Positions 55,231-64,000 of a stretch of DNA of 64,000 bases are shown here, piece by piece. Source of the stretch: Anomaloglossus baeobatrachus. Lineage: Eukaryota; Chordata; Amphibia; Anura; Aromobatidae. Positions within the stretch are counted from its first letter, which is position 1. Each line of letters starts with the position of its first letter. Under the pieces are notes generated by a model that had not been told where the DNA came from, made no database searches, and saw nothing but the letters and a program-made list of their open reading frames with translations. A program made the position numbers and the translations under genes. The stretch lies in the NCBI RefSeq assembly GCF_048569485.1, contig NC_134364.1, positions 128,503,089 to 128,567,088 on the forward strand, given 5' to 3'.

Positions 55231-55883
55231 GGGTACCGTCACACTTTAGCGATGCAGCAGCGATCCCACCAGCGATCTGACCTGGTCAGGATCGCTGCTG
55301 CGTCGCTACATGGTCGCTGGTGAGCTGTCAAACAGGCAGATCTCGCCAGCGACCAGTGACCAGCCCCCAGCCAGCAGCGACGTGCAAGCGACGCTGCGCT
55401 TGCATGGAGCCGGCGTCTGGAAGCTGCGGACACTGGTAACTAAGGTAAACATCGGGTATGGTTACCTGATGTTTACCTTAGTTACCAGCGCACACCGCTT
55501 AGCTTAGCGTGTGCAGGGAGCAGGAGCCGGCACTGGCAGTGTGAGAGCGGCGGAGGCTGGTAACGAAGGTAAATATCGGGTAACCACCTTGGTTACCTGA
55601 TGTTTACCTTGGTTACAGCTTACCGCAGGCTGTCAGACGCCGGCTCCTGCTCCCTGCACATTCAGGATTGTTGCTCTCTCGCTGTCACACACAGCGATGT
55701 GCGCTTATCAGCGGGAGAGCAACAATAAAAAAACGAACCAGCGCTGTGTGTAACGAGCAGCGATCTCACAGCAGGGGCCAGATCGCTGCTCAGTGTCACA
55801 CACAGCGAGATCACTAATGAGGTCACCAAAACCGTGACTCAGCAGCGATCTCACTCGCGATCTCGCTGTGTGTGAAGTACCCC
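55231..55883. mobile_element. PIF/Harbinger-type MITE, 653 bp, TTA target duplication
   Basis: TTA at 55,228-55,230 and 55,884-55,886. Ends are GGGTACCGTCACACTTTAGC and, on the other strand, GGGGTACTTCACACACAGCG. It contains two internal hairpins built from GGTAACTAAGGTAAACATCG and its complement, and repeated CAGCGATC words. Different family from the element at 54,260. Confidence 0.7.
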
Positions 55884-55951
55884 TTAGGATCCCCTTGCCT
55901 TTATGGTAATTTGGTGTTTCATGGATTTATTATTAATAATCTATCGTATAA

Positions 55952-56170
55952 AGCATGGGTCTCAAACACGTGACCTGCAGGCCATATGCGGCCGCTCAGG
56001 CTGATTCTTGCGGCCTGCAAGCACGTGCCCTCCTTGATGATCGCTGCCGGTGCAGGGGCTGTAACCGTCAACGCTTAACTTCAGATGAACGTTTTGCCAG
56101 CGCTGCGCAGTCAAGCTCTCTCTGCATAACTATTCCAATGGCAGGAGCCAACCAATCAGAAGCAAGCAGC
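55952..56170. mobile_element. Possible hAT-type MITE end and unassigned sequence
   Basis: CATGGGTCTCAAACACGTGA followed by CTGCAGGCCATATGCGGCC resembles the CAGGGGTGTCAAACTC / GGCCCGCGGGCC ends of many vertebrate hAT elements. The other end and an 8-bp duplication were not found. Confidence 0.35.
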
Positions 56171-56512
56171 TGCTGCAGCAGTAACAAAGTTGTTCCTCGT
56201 TCCTGCGGCAGCACACATCGGTACGTGTGACACCGCAGGAACGAGGAAGCTCTCCTTACCTGCCTCCTGCCTGCAATGCGGAAGGAAGGAGGTGGGCCGG
56301 ATGTTCGTCCCGCTCATCTCCGCCCCTCCGCTTCTATTGGGTGGCGGTTCAGTGACGCAGCTGTGACGTCGCTGTGACGCTGAACGAAACGCTCTGGGGT
56401 CTGGGCGATGTTTTGCGCCACGGGCAGCGATTTGCCCGTGTCGCACAACCGATGGGGACGGGTACCCACGCTAGCGATATCGGTCACGATATTGCAGCGT
56501 GTAAAGCGGCCT
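56171..56512. mobile_element. Truncated copy of the 54,260 Harbinger MITE family
   Basis: GCTGCTGCAGCAGTAACAAA through GCAGCGTGTAAAGCGGCCT matches the right 60% of the element at 54,260-54,831. TTA follows the right end. The left end is missing. Confidence 0.65.
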
Positions 56513-56806
56513 TTAGAATCAATTTTTGGATGTGTCTGAACAAGTTCATACTGCTCCATTTCATAAGAAAATTTCCAGTAATCTTATATTACATGTAATT
56601 AGTTGTCACCAAATTCACACTGTCCCTGTGGGGAAAAGGGATGAGCTAAACGCAGCTGTTCAACCTCACAAAAGAAATACACACTAGAGACTTTCATGTA
56701 CTGGGTATAACAGTTAGTTGAAATTGCAGAATAATAAAATATAAACAAGATCAAGACAATTATTATTATATAAAAGAATAATCCATCAAATGCTTACCAA
56801 TACTTA
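56513..56806. other. Unassigned AT-rich sequence
   Basis: No gene or repeat seen. Confidence 0.35.
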
Positions 56807-56902
56807 CCGTATTTTTCGGATTATAAGACACACTTTTCCTCCGAACAATTTGGGAGGAAAGTGAGGGGTGCGTCTTATAATCTGAATGTAGCTTACCGAG
56901 GT
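56807..56902. mobile_element. Short hairpin MITE (CCGTATTTTTCGGATTATAA type)
   Basis: TACCGTATTTTTCGGATTAT and TAAGACACAC are mirrored by GTGCGTCTTATAATCTGA, with CCTCC/GGAGG at the centre and TACC at the right end. Similar CCGTATTTTTC sequences are widespread in fish and amphibian genomes; superfamily not assigned. Confidence 0.5.
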
Positions 56903-56959
56903 GGTGGAGAGGGGTCGCAATAGGCCGGGGGAATGCTGAGGCGCTGTGCAGGGGCTGCT

Positions 56960-57144
56960 ACAGCTGTGCGAGGTCTGCGGCGGCTGTGCGGTGTCTGCAG
57001 CCGCTGTGCGAGGTCTCCAGTGGCTGCTGCTGGGGTGGCTGTGCGGTATCTGCACCGGCTGTGCGGGGTCCCGGCGGCTGTGCAGTGTCTGCAGCCACTG
57101 TGCGAGGTCTCCAGTGGCTGCTGCTGGGGAGGCTGTGCGGTATC
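56960..57144. repeat. GC-rich tandem repeat, two copies of about 94 bp
   Basis: GGCTGTGCGGTGTCTGCAGC through CAGTGGCTGCTGCTGGGG at 56,981 recurs at 57,075 with a few changes. Each copy is itself built from shorter GCTGTGCGAGGTCT words. Confidence 0.75.
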
Positions 57145-57305
57145 TGTGTCACGGACGGGGAGGACGCCGCCGCTGCTGTGCTCCGCTAACGCTCAGGTCC
57201 GGCGCTGCTGCTGCTGCTCGGTGGCTCGAGCGGTGGGCCGGATCTGGGGACTCGAGCGGCGCTCCTCGCCCATGAGTGAAAGGGGTGGTTGGTTTGGGGG
57301 ATTTA
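57145..57305 (-). mobile_element. Left part of an older LTR of the TGTGGCGCC family (fossil)
   Basis: TGTGTCACGG, GGTGGCTCGAGCGGTGGGCC and CGGCGCTCCTCGCCCATGAG match the terminal part of the LTRs at 34,190 and 48,912 in the same (minus) orientation. A MITE begins where the similarity stops, so the rest would lie right of the window if it exists. Confidence 0.65.
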
Positions 57306-57467
57306 GGGGTACTTTGCACACTACGACATCGCAGGTGCGATGTCAGTTGGGTCAAATTGAAAGTGACGCACATCCGGCATCGCAGGCGACATCGTAGTGT
57401 GTAAAGCCTAGATGATACGATTAACGAGCGCAAAAGCGTCGTAATCGTATCATCGGTGTAGCGTCGG
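57306..57467. mobile_element. Left part of a Harbinger-type MITE, interrupted by the gypsy element
   Basis: After TTA (57,303-57,305) the sequence GGGGTACTTTGCACACTACG, ACATCGCAGGTGCGATGTC and GACATCGTAGTGTGTAAAGC has the composition and TWA flank of PIF/Harbinger MITEs. It ends at the LTR start at 57,468; its other end is not in the window. Confidence 0.55.
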
Positions 57468-58662
57468 TGTGGCGCCCTGGAGAAGCCAGGGGCCACGGAG
57501 AACAACACCCACACACCCCACACTCCCGGTCAGGCACACCGAAGTCAGACACAAAACCCTTGTTGCCTTCCTCCAGGGGCTGATGTCCACACCAGGGGGG
57601 TGGGCCAGGCGGTTGGCCCCGCCCACCGAGGAGTTCACAGTCCTGGAGGCGGGAAAAGCAGACAGTTTAGTTTTGGAGGTGGAAATGGAAGGAAGGAAAG
57701 TAGTAGTGGAGCAACTAACTTACAGCGTCCGGGTGTGTGGCCCGGGCGGTACAGCAAGGTTGGCAGACGGTGGTGACCGTCTGCAGGAGTGGCCTATCGG
57801 AGTCTACCGTAAGGACCGTGGACGGGCGGTGGCCCGGCGGTACCGGACCAGTACACAAAGAGAAGTCAGCACCATCTGGCAGGGGCTTACGGACCCCGGC
57901 AAGGCTAGGAGTCGCCGTGAATTTGCCAAATCCGTCAGCGAAGGGAACCTCCTGGGTTTCCCAGCAGCCAAGTCCCGACAGAAGGCAACAGTCCAACCGT
58001 GAGAGGGAAACACAGCCACCGCCAAGGCTACCGTTCCCAGGGCCAGAGACTGCGGGCATAAGGGGCTCTTCCGGCCCATATCCAAGCTGGGGAGCGGGTT
58101 ACCAGTGGGAACCCATTGGAACCGTTACAGTACACAGGTGCAGGGAAAGGGAGTCACCATCAACCTGCCGGGAGAAAACAACACCGCAGCCGTCTGTGGG
58201 ACCCGTCCATCCAGCCGTGTGTTTTACCGAGAACTATGTCCTCATCATTGGCTGAGTGAGTACCACCGTGCCGTGCGGCACAGCGCTGCCCCCGCGATCC
58301 TGCACCTCACCAGGCCCCGTAACCCGCCTGCCATCCATCCCTACCCCATCACCGGGCCCCGGGACAACCAACCCCCTACCCACGGAGGGGAGAACTAACA
58401 ACAAAGCTGCTCCCTGTCACCGCTCCCGGGATCCCCGTCCAGAGCAGCGGTGGTGTCACCAATATCACCACAACCGTGGGTGGCGTCACAGACAATACTC
58501 AAATCCCCCACAATCAAATCACCACCCTTTTCACTCACGGGCGAGGAGCGCCGCTCGAGTCCCCGGGATCCGGCCCACCGCTCGAGCCACCACAGAGCAG
58601 CGGCAGCAGCAGCCGGACCCGAGCAGTGGGAGAGCGCAGCGTCCCCTCCTCCGCCCGCGACA
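57468..58662 (+). mobile_element. 5' LTR of the gypsy-type element (fossil)
   Basis: Same family as the solo LTRs at 34,190-35,333 and 48,912-50,071 (which are inverted relative to it). Shares CCACCGTGCCGTGCGGCACA, GGGTGGCGTCAC and CTCGAGCC blocks. Four bases before it are TCGG; the matching copy would lie outside the window. Confidence 0.8.
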
Positions 58663-58664
58663 AC

Positions 58665-58682
58665 TTGGCGTCACGAACAGGA
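58665..58682 (+). other. Primer-binding site of the gypsy-type element
   Basis: TTGGCGTCACGAACAGGA begins two bases after the LTR. The same sequence directly follows the 5' LTR of the nested element on the other strand (61,886-61,912), supporting its role. The complementary tRNA was not identified. Confidence 0.65.
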
Positions 58683-58879
58683 TCCTACCGTTCTACCAAC
58701 TGGTGGAAGTGCGCCTTGTGTGACCGCCGGAGGTGTCCGGCCGAAAAATTTGTGAAGCCGCCATCTTGGGCGCGAAGAATTCCTGCTCGAGCGTCTCCTC
58801 GAGTAGTGGAGGCGCGAAGGCCAAAACCCCGCCCCTGTAGAGGAGGAGTCGGAAAGAGACTAAGGGGGACGGAAACAAG

Positions 58880-59919
58880 ATGTCTGCGCCCGATGGAGCC
58901 GCTGGAGGAGCGGCGGACGCAGCCGCGGGAGCACCCGTAGATGGGAATGGGCATGCCCAGGTCCCGGCCGCGCTGGCGGGGGGCGCCGCGGCCCCAGCTC
59001 TCGCTCAGGTGATGCCGTTCTCTTTGCCCTATGTGCCCGGAGCTGCCTGGCTACTGCAGTACGACGGGAAACCTGATGCCTTGCAGGTTTTCCGGAAGAA
59101 ACTTAGTCCACTACTAGAACTGTACCCCCTGACTGATAAGCAACGTGCAGCGCTAATGCTGGGGCAGCTAACCGGCGCGGCTGAGCAAGAGGCGGAGACC
59201 TGGGCCGAGGGGGACCGGTCCTCTGTAGCCACCATATTTGAAAAGCTGCAGACTGCATTTGAGACCCGTACCGAGGCCAAGTTGAGAATGCAGTTCTATC
59301 AATGCCGGCAACGGCCCGCAGATAGCATTCGGGACTATGCCCTGCGCCTGCAAACCGCACTCCGCACACTGAAGCGGGTGGACACCATCAACAGTGTGGA
59401 CAGTAACAAAATGTTAAGCGAGCAGTTTGTGCAGGGGATGAGGTCCTCAGAGGACCGCAAATAGCTATGGCTGTGGGCCCTAGAACACCCTGATGTGGAT
59501 TTTGCCGTATTAAAGGAACGGGCCATCAAAGCTCTGCAACCCCCCGCATTTGAAGCTCCTGAGCCAGCCCCGTGGCCGGTTGAGACTGCTCCCGTCGTGG
59601 TGGCCCCTACCCCACCAGCACCTCCAGTGCCTGCAGCCCCAAGCGGAACGATGGAAGAGCTCGCCGCTCAAGTTCGCCGCATGGACGGGGACCTCGCTAA
59701 GATCCTCGCCGCACTCCAGCCTCCGACCAGATCCCAGGCCCCGGTGAAGATGCAGCTCGCCGACAGCCCTGAGGACGTCCCCTGGATGCAGCGGAGAAGG
59801 GCCAATGACTCATGGAATGGACCCCCAATCTGTTACAGGTGCAGCAAACCCAGCCACTACTCCCGACGGTGTCCGTTAAACGAGCAACCCCTGGGGCCAC
59901 GGGCCAATCCTCAGGAGTA
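58880..59919 (+). mobile_element. gag region of the gypsy-type element (fossil)
   Basis: An Ala/Gly-rich N-terminal stretch is followed by a capsid-like helical region (LQYDGKPDALQVFRKKL, ETWAEGDRSS, FYQCRQRPADSIRDYALRLQ), a Pro-rich linker and a CCHC zinc knuckle (CYRCSKPSHYSRRC near 59,830-59,870). This is the usual domain order of Ty3/gypsy Gag in vertebrates. Confidence 0.75.
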
Positions 59920-59939
59920 GAACCCCATGGCCCCCCAGA

Positions 59940-60150
59940 CTGGCGGGACTGGTACATCGGGGCCCGGCCCATCATCCCCGTGGCTGTGGACGGCATACCG
60001 GTGATGGCTCTCCTGGACACTGGATCACAGGTAACCACCATACCATACACACTATATCAACGGTATTGGGGAAAAGACGAGCTGGCTCCCCCAGATGCCA
60101 GTATAACACTGATTGCTGCTGATGGACTCCCATTGACCCAAGTGGGATAC
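59940..60150 (+). mobile_element. Protease region of the gypsy-type element (fossil)
   Basis: VMALLDTGSQVTTIP contains the aspartic protease signature DTGS, preceded by PIIPVAVDGIP. It is interrupted at 60,151 by the nested element. Confidence 0.75.
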
Positions 60151-62349
60151 TGTGTCGCCTGTGGATAAGGGGTACTCAGATCCGGGCCACGAGGTCACTT
60201 CTGTAGGTATCACGGTGGCGTGACCCGGTCTGTGATCCCAGGCTCCACAGTAAAAAGGGGATTAGGTAAGGGAGATTGTCCGTGACGCCACCCACGGTTG
60301 TGGTGAGGTTGTGACACCACCGCTGCTCTGGACGGGGATCCCGGGAGCGGTGACAGGGAGGAGCTTTGATGTTAGTTCTCCCCTCCGTGGGTAGGGGGGT
60401 TGGTTGTCCCGGGGCCCGGTGATGGAGTAGGGATTGATGATGGCAGGCGGGTTGCGGTGCCTGGTGAGGTGTAGGGTCGCAGGGGCAGCGCTGTGCCGCA
60501 CGGCACGGTGGTACTCACTCAGCCCAATGATGCACACAGAGTATCTGCTGAAACAAACGGCTGGATGGACGGGTCCCACAGGCGGCTGCGGTGTTTTCCC
60601 CTGACCCCAGGTTGGTAATGTAAGTCCTTTCCTGCACCTTCCGTACGCTCCTCCTGCGCTCCGGTTTCTAGCTGGCTCCCCGATTCAGTACCGGTGGGCC
60701 ACCGCCCAGCCCCGGCTACCTGCGGTTCCACCAACTGTCTGCCCGGCTCCCTGCAGACGGCCACTACCGTCTGCCTCACTCTCTGCTGCACGAGGGCCCT
60801 AGGCTCCAACCTAGGCCCCAGTCTGCGTCTGCCTCACTGCAGACCTCCTTTCTCTTCCTCTCCTAGACTTGTCTCTCCTTGTTTTCTGCCTCAGGCCAGC
60901 TAAACTCCTGGGTGGGCGTCTCCATCTCCTAACTCCGCCCACCTGGTGTGTCTGTCCGAGCCCGAGGAAAGGAATCAAGTTTCACTGGGGATGTCTGCTG
61001 TGAAACTGCTGGGGGTGTGTGTTTGTGTTGTTCTCTGTGGCCCCTGGCTTGTCCAGGGCGCCACATTCCCCCTTAGTTAAATGCAGACCATCCGCGGGCT
61101 GCCCGTCCATCACTGGTTTTATTTTTCTCTTTTAACTGTAAAAGATTAAAACATTAAACACAAGCATTACTTTGCAAACTTCCCACAACGGGAGGCACAT
61201 CAAACATTAAAACACTTTTAATAATAACAATGGAACGTGTCCTTCAGTCACCCACCCAAACAACCTGGCCCTGATGCTGCCCCTAAGAAATGGGCAGCAC
61301 CCCTTGACCCCAGTCCAGAACCAGGCTGCCCAGATAGTTAACGGGATGGGTGCTTCGCTGCTGTTGCAGCCGGGCGGACTGCCGGAGCCGTCGTCATCTC
61401 CGTCGCGGCCGGGCAGACTGCCAGGGCCGTCGTCATCGGCGGTGCGGCTGGGATGGAAGCCGGGACCGGTGGCAGGGCGGTGACAAAGGTAAGACCTGGG
61501 CCCTCCCTCACAGACGCTGCGAGCTCCGCTACCGGTGACAGAGGTAACGGGTCGGTCGGGGCGTTGGCCGCGGGCACTGAGGTTTCAGCGGTGCCGGACG
61601 GACGGGACATCTCGTGCAGCGGTGTTCCAGGAACCAAACACTGGCAGAGTCCTGGCGTCCCTGCTTCCACAGCCGCGGTTCACATGCGGCCGGACGCCAT
61701 CCCGTCCCCCTTAGTCTCTTTTTAGCATTTCCTTCTTCAGGGGGCGGGGCTCCACTTTCGCGCCTTTCCTGCTCGGGGAAGACGCTCGAGCGGGAAATTT
61801 TTCGCGCCCAAGATGGCGGCTTTGCAAAATTTTCGGCCGGACACCTCCGGCAGTAACAAGGCGCACCTCTACCAAACGGCAGAGCGGTAGGATCCTGTTC
61901 GTGACGCCAAATGTGTCGCCTTCCGTACGCTCCTCCTGCGCTCCGGTTTCCAGCTGGCTCCCCGATTCAGTACCGGTGGGCCACCGCCCAGCCCCGGCTA
62001 CCTGCGGTTCCACCAACTGTCTGCCCGGCTCCCTGCAGACGGCCACTACCGTCTACCTCACTCTCTGCTGCACGAGGGCCCTAGGCTCCAACCTAGGCCC
62101 CAGTCTGCGTCTGCCTCACTGCAGACCTCCTCTCTCTTCCTCTCCTAGACTTGTCTCTCCTTGTTTTCTGCCTCAGGCCAGCTAAACTCCTGGGTGGGCG
62201 TCTCCATGTCCTGACTCCGCCCACCTGGTGTGTCTGTCCGAGCCCGAGGAAAGGAATCAAGTTTCACTGGGGATGTCTGCTGTGAAACTGCTGGGTGTGT
62301 GTGTGTGTGTGTTGTTCTCTGTGGCCCCTGGCTTGTCCAGGGCGCCACA
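60151..62349 (-). mobile_element. Nested non-autonomous LTR element (fossil), ATAC target duplication
   Basis: ATAC at 60,147-60,150 and 62,350-62,353. Parts on the minus strand: 5' LTR 61,913-62,349, primer-binding site TTGGCGTCACGAACAGGA, leader related to that of the host element, no recognisable gag or pol, purine-rich tract (AAGGGGGAA) and 3' LTR 60,151-61,065. The two LTRs are unequal in length; where they overlap (about 430 bp) I count roughly five or six substitutions plus a GT-run difference, suggesting a fairly young insertion. It probably relies on enzymes of related full elements. Confidence 0.8.
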
Positions 62350-62353
62350 ATAC

Positions 62354-64000
62354 AAACAAGTGGCCATGACTGTGGGGCGAGCTGAACTGCAACACCAGGG
62401 TATGATTGTGATAATGAATGAACCCAGTGATCATAACCCGAAGGTAGTGCTAGGGACCAACGTGATGGAGCACTGTATGAGTGACGTGCTGACCCTACTG
62501 CAGCAGCTGGCCGCCACGGCGGCGGGGAGCCGACAGAGTGCTGTGCAGCGTGAGATCCGAGCCTTGATGTACCGCCAACATGTGAACTCGACAGGAGGAG
62601 AGATTGGTGGGGTGAGAGTGATGGATGTTGCCCCTTTGATTGTGCCTCCCAGGAGCGAGATGATGATTTGGTGTAGGGCAGCGGTAGGGCCCCAGGGGCA
62701 TGACTACCCCACCATGATAGAGCCCATGCCCTCTGAACACTGGCCCACAGTAATGGCCGCCCGAGGGGTGGTGGATATAAAGAAGGAGAGAGTGCCCGTG
62801 AGGGTGCTGAACTGCGGGGAAGAAGAAGTCAGGCTTCCCCGGTACGCTACCCTTGCCAAGTTGTTCACCTTGGATCCCCATCCCATCCACGAGGCCATCC
62901 CCCCAACCTCACCACCTACTGCCAGCACTCACCCATCCCAAGGGGAGTTAGACGAGTGGTGTCGACAACAACACGTAGGCACTGACGATACCCCTACACA
63001 TCACAAAGAAGGGGTATACCGGGTGGTACGGGAGTATGAGCGGGTTTTTAGCAAACATCCCCTAGACTTTGGGCAGATTAAAGGGGTCCAACACCATATC
63101 CCCACCGGTGAGCATCCCCCTATCAAAGAGAGGTACAGGCCTATTCCCCCTGCACACTACCAATGTGCCAAGGACATGTTGAGGAACATGAAGGAGGCAG
63201 GGGTTATTAGGGACAGCTGTAGTCCCTGGGCCGCTCCGTTGGTACTGGTTAAGAAGAAGGATGGCACCATGCGGATGTGTGTGGATTACCGAAAAATTAA
63301 CCAGATAACACATAAGGACGCCTACCCTCTGCCCCGCATTGAGGAATCTCTGGCTGCGCTGAGAACCGCTAATTACTTTTCCACCCTTGACCTCACCAGT
63401 GGGTACTGGCAGGTGGCTGTGGCACCAGAAGATCGAGAGAAGACTGCATTTGCTACCCCCATGGGACTCTGTGAGTTTAATAGCATGCCGTTCGGGCTGT
63501 GCAATGCCCCTGGAACCTTCCAACGGCTGATGGAATGCTGTCTGGGGCATCTAAACTTTGAGACCGTCCTGCTGTACCTGGATGATGTGATTGTGTACTC
63601 CCAGACATATGAAGCCCACCTGGAGCACCTAGCCGAGGTGTTCGCGTCCCTTGCCAAATATGGGATGAAGTTGAAGCCCTCAAAGTGTCATCTGCTGAAA
63701 CCCAAAGTGCAGTACCTAGGGCATGTGGTCGGTGCAGGGGGTGTCGCCCCTGACCCTGATAAAATCACCGCCATTCAGGACTGGCCGAGGCCGACCACGG
63801 TGAAGGAGGTGAGGCAGTTTCTAGGCCTGGTGGGGTATTACCGTCGCTTCATCAAGGGGTACACGAAGATGGCTGCCCCCATGCAAGACCTCCTCGTGGG
63901 ACAGACCAAAGGTGGTAGACCCCTAGGAGCCCCATTGGTGTGGGAAGAAAGGCATGAGGAATCCTTCCGTCAGCTGAGAGCGGCCCTGACCGGAGAAGAA
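62354..64000 (+). mobile_element. Reverse-transcriptase region of the gypsy-type element (fossil), continues past the edge
   Basis: Recognisable RT blocks: PIPPAHYQCAKDMLRNMKEA, SPWAAPLVLVKKKDGTMRMC, VDYRKINQITHKDAYPLPRI, TLDLTSGYWQVAV, FGLCNAPGTFQRLM, LLYLDDVIVYSQ (catalytic YLDD), FLGLVGYYRRFIKGY. RNase H and integrase would lie outside the window. Confidence 0.9.

Larger units (their letters stand above)
57468..64000 (+). mobile_element. Ty3/gypsy-type LTR retrotransposon (fossil), runs off the window
   Basis: Parts in order: 5' LTR 57,468-58,662 (starts TGTGGCGCCCTGG, ends CGCGACA); primer-binding site at about 58,665; leader; gag region from 58,880; zinc knuckle; protease region ending about 60,146; a nested element at 60,151-62,349; then the protease/RT linker and reverse transcriptase to the right edge. 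The order protease then RT and the YLDDVIVYS motif place it in Ty3/gypsy (Metaviridae-like). It carries a small number of breaks besides the nested insertion, so it looks defective, though sequence decay is low. The 3' LTR is outside, so it cannot be dated from LTR divergence. Confidence 0.85.

Overview
The window is vertebrate nuclear DNA, most likely from a large amphibian (probably frog) genome. This is inferred from the mix of repeats: two intact Tc1 transposons, L1/Tx1-type and CR1 LINE remnants, many PIF/Harbinger-type MITEs, and a family of Ty3/gypsy-like LTR elements, around split S100-family host genes. There is no bacterial-style gene organisation, and nearly all long open frames are by-products of tandem repeats.

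Layout. (1) 1-28,316 is one enormous 33-bp minisatellite (about 850 units, G-rich on the + strand). It is broken only by a 130-bp unique spacer at 5,571-5,699, a 35-bp-variant sub-array at 5,700-6,170 and a second copy of that junction at 21,241-21,320. It has several tiers of higher-order repetition and stays open in many frames only because 33 is divisible by 3. (2) About 200 bp beyond its right edge is a minus-strand exon resembling the first coding exon of an S100 protein. If that gene is intact, the array lies inside its intron. (3) 28.7-36.0 kb is non-coding: a 50-bp minisatellite, solo LTRs, a tiny piggyBac MITE and unassigned sequence. (4) 36.36-37.24 kb holds a two-exon S100-family gene, also minus strand, with a 36-bp minisatellite in its intron. 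Two S100-like units in the same orientation fit the tandem S100 clusters of vertebrates. (5) 37.3-41.9 kb is an L1/Tx1 LINE remnant split by a solo LTR and a 1.25-kb foldback element. (6) 41.9-46.2 kb has two nearly identical, inverted, intact Tc1 transposons flanking a CR1 LINE tail, part of which has been amplified into a 42-bp minisatellite. (7) 46.2-57.5 kb is a mosaic of MITEs, solo LTRs, (CA)n and CTGTCTCT-type minisatellites, and an 82-bp perfect palindrome. (8) 57.5-64.0 kb is a Ty3/gypsy-type LTR element (LTR, primer-binding site, gag, protease, RT) running off the right edge. It contains a nested non-autonomous relative and itself sits in a MITE inside an older LTR.

The only host protein-coding evidence is the S100 pair. 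The most unusual object is the 28-kb minisatellite, with splice-like signals at both edges and multi-tier duplication history. I see no operon-like or defence-like system. All positions and comparisons were made by eye, so repeat borders are approximate unless a target-site duplication is given.
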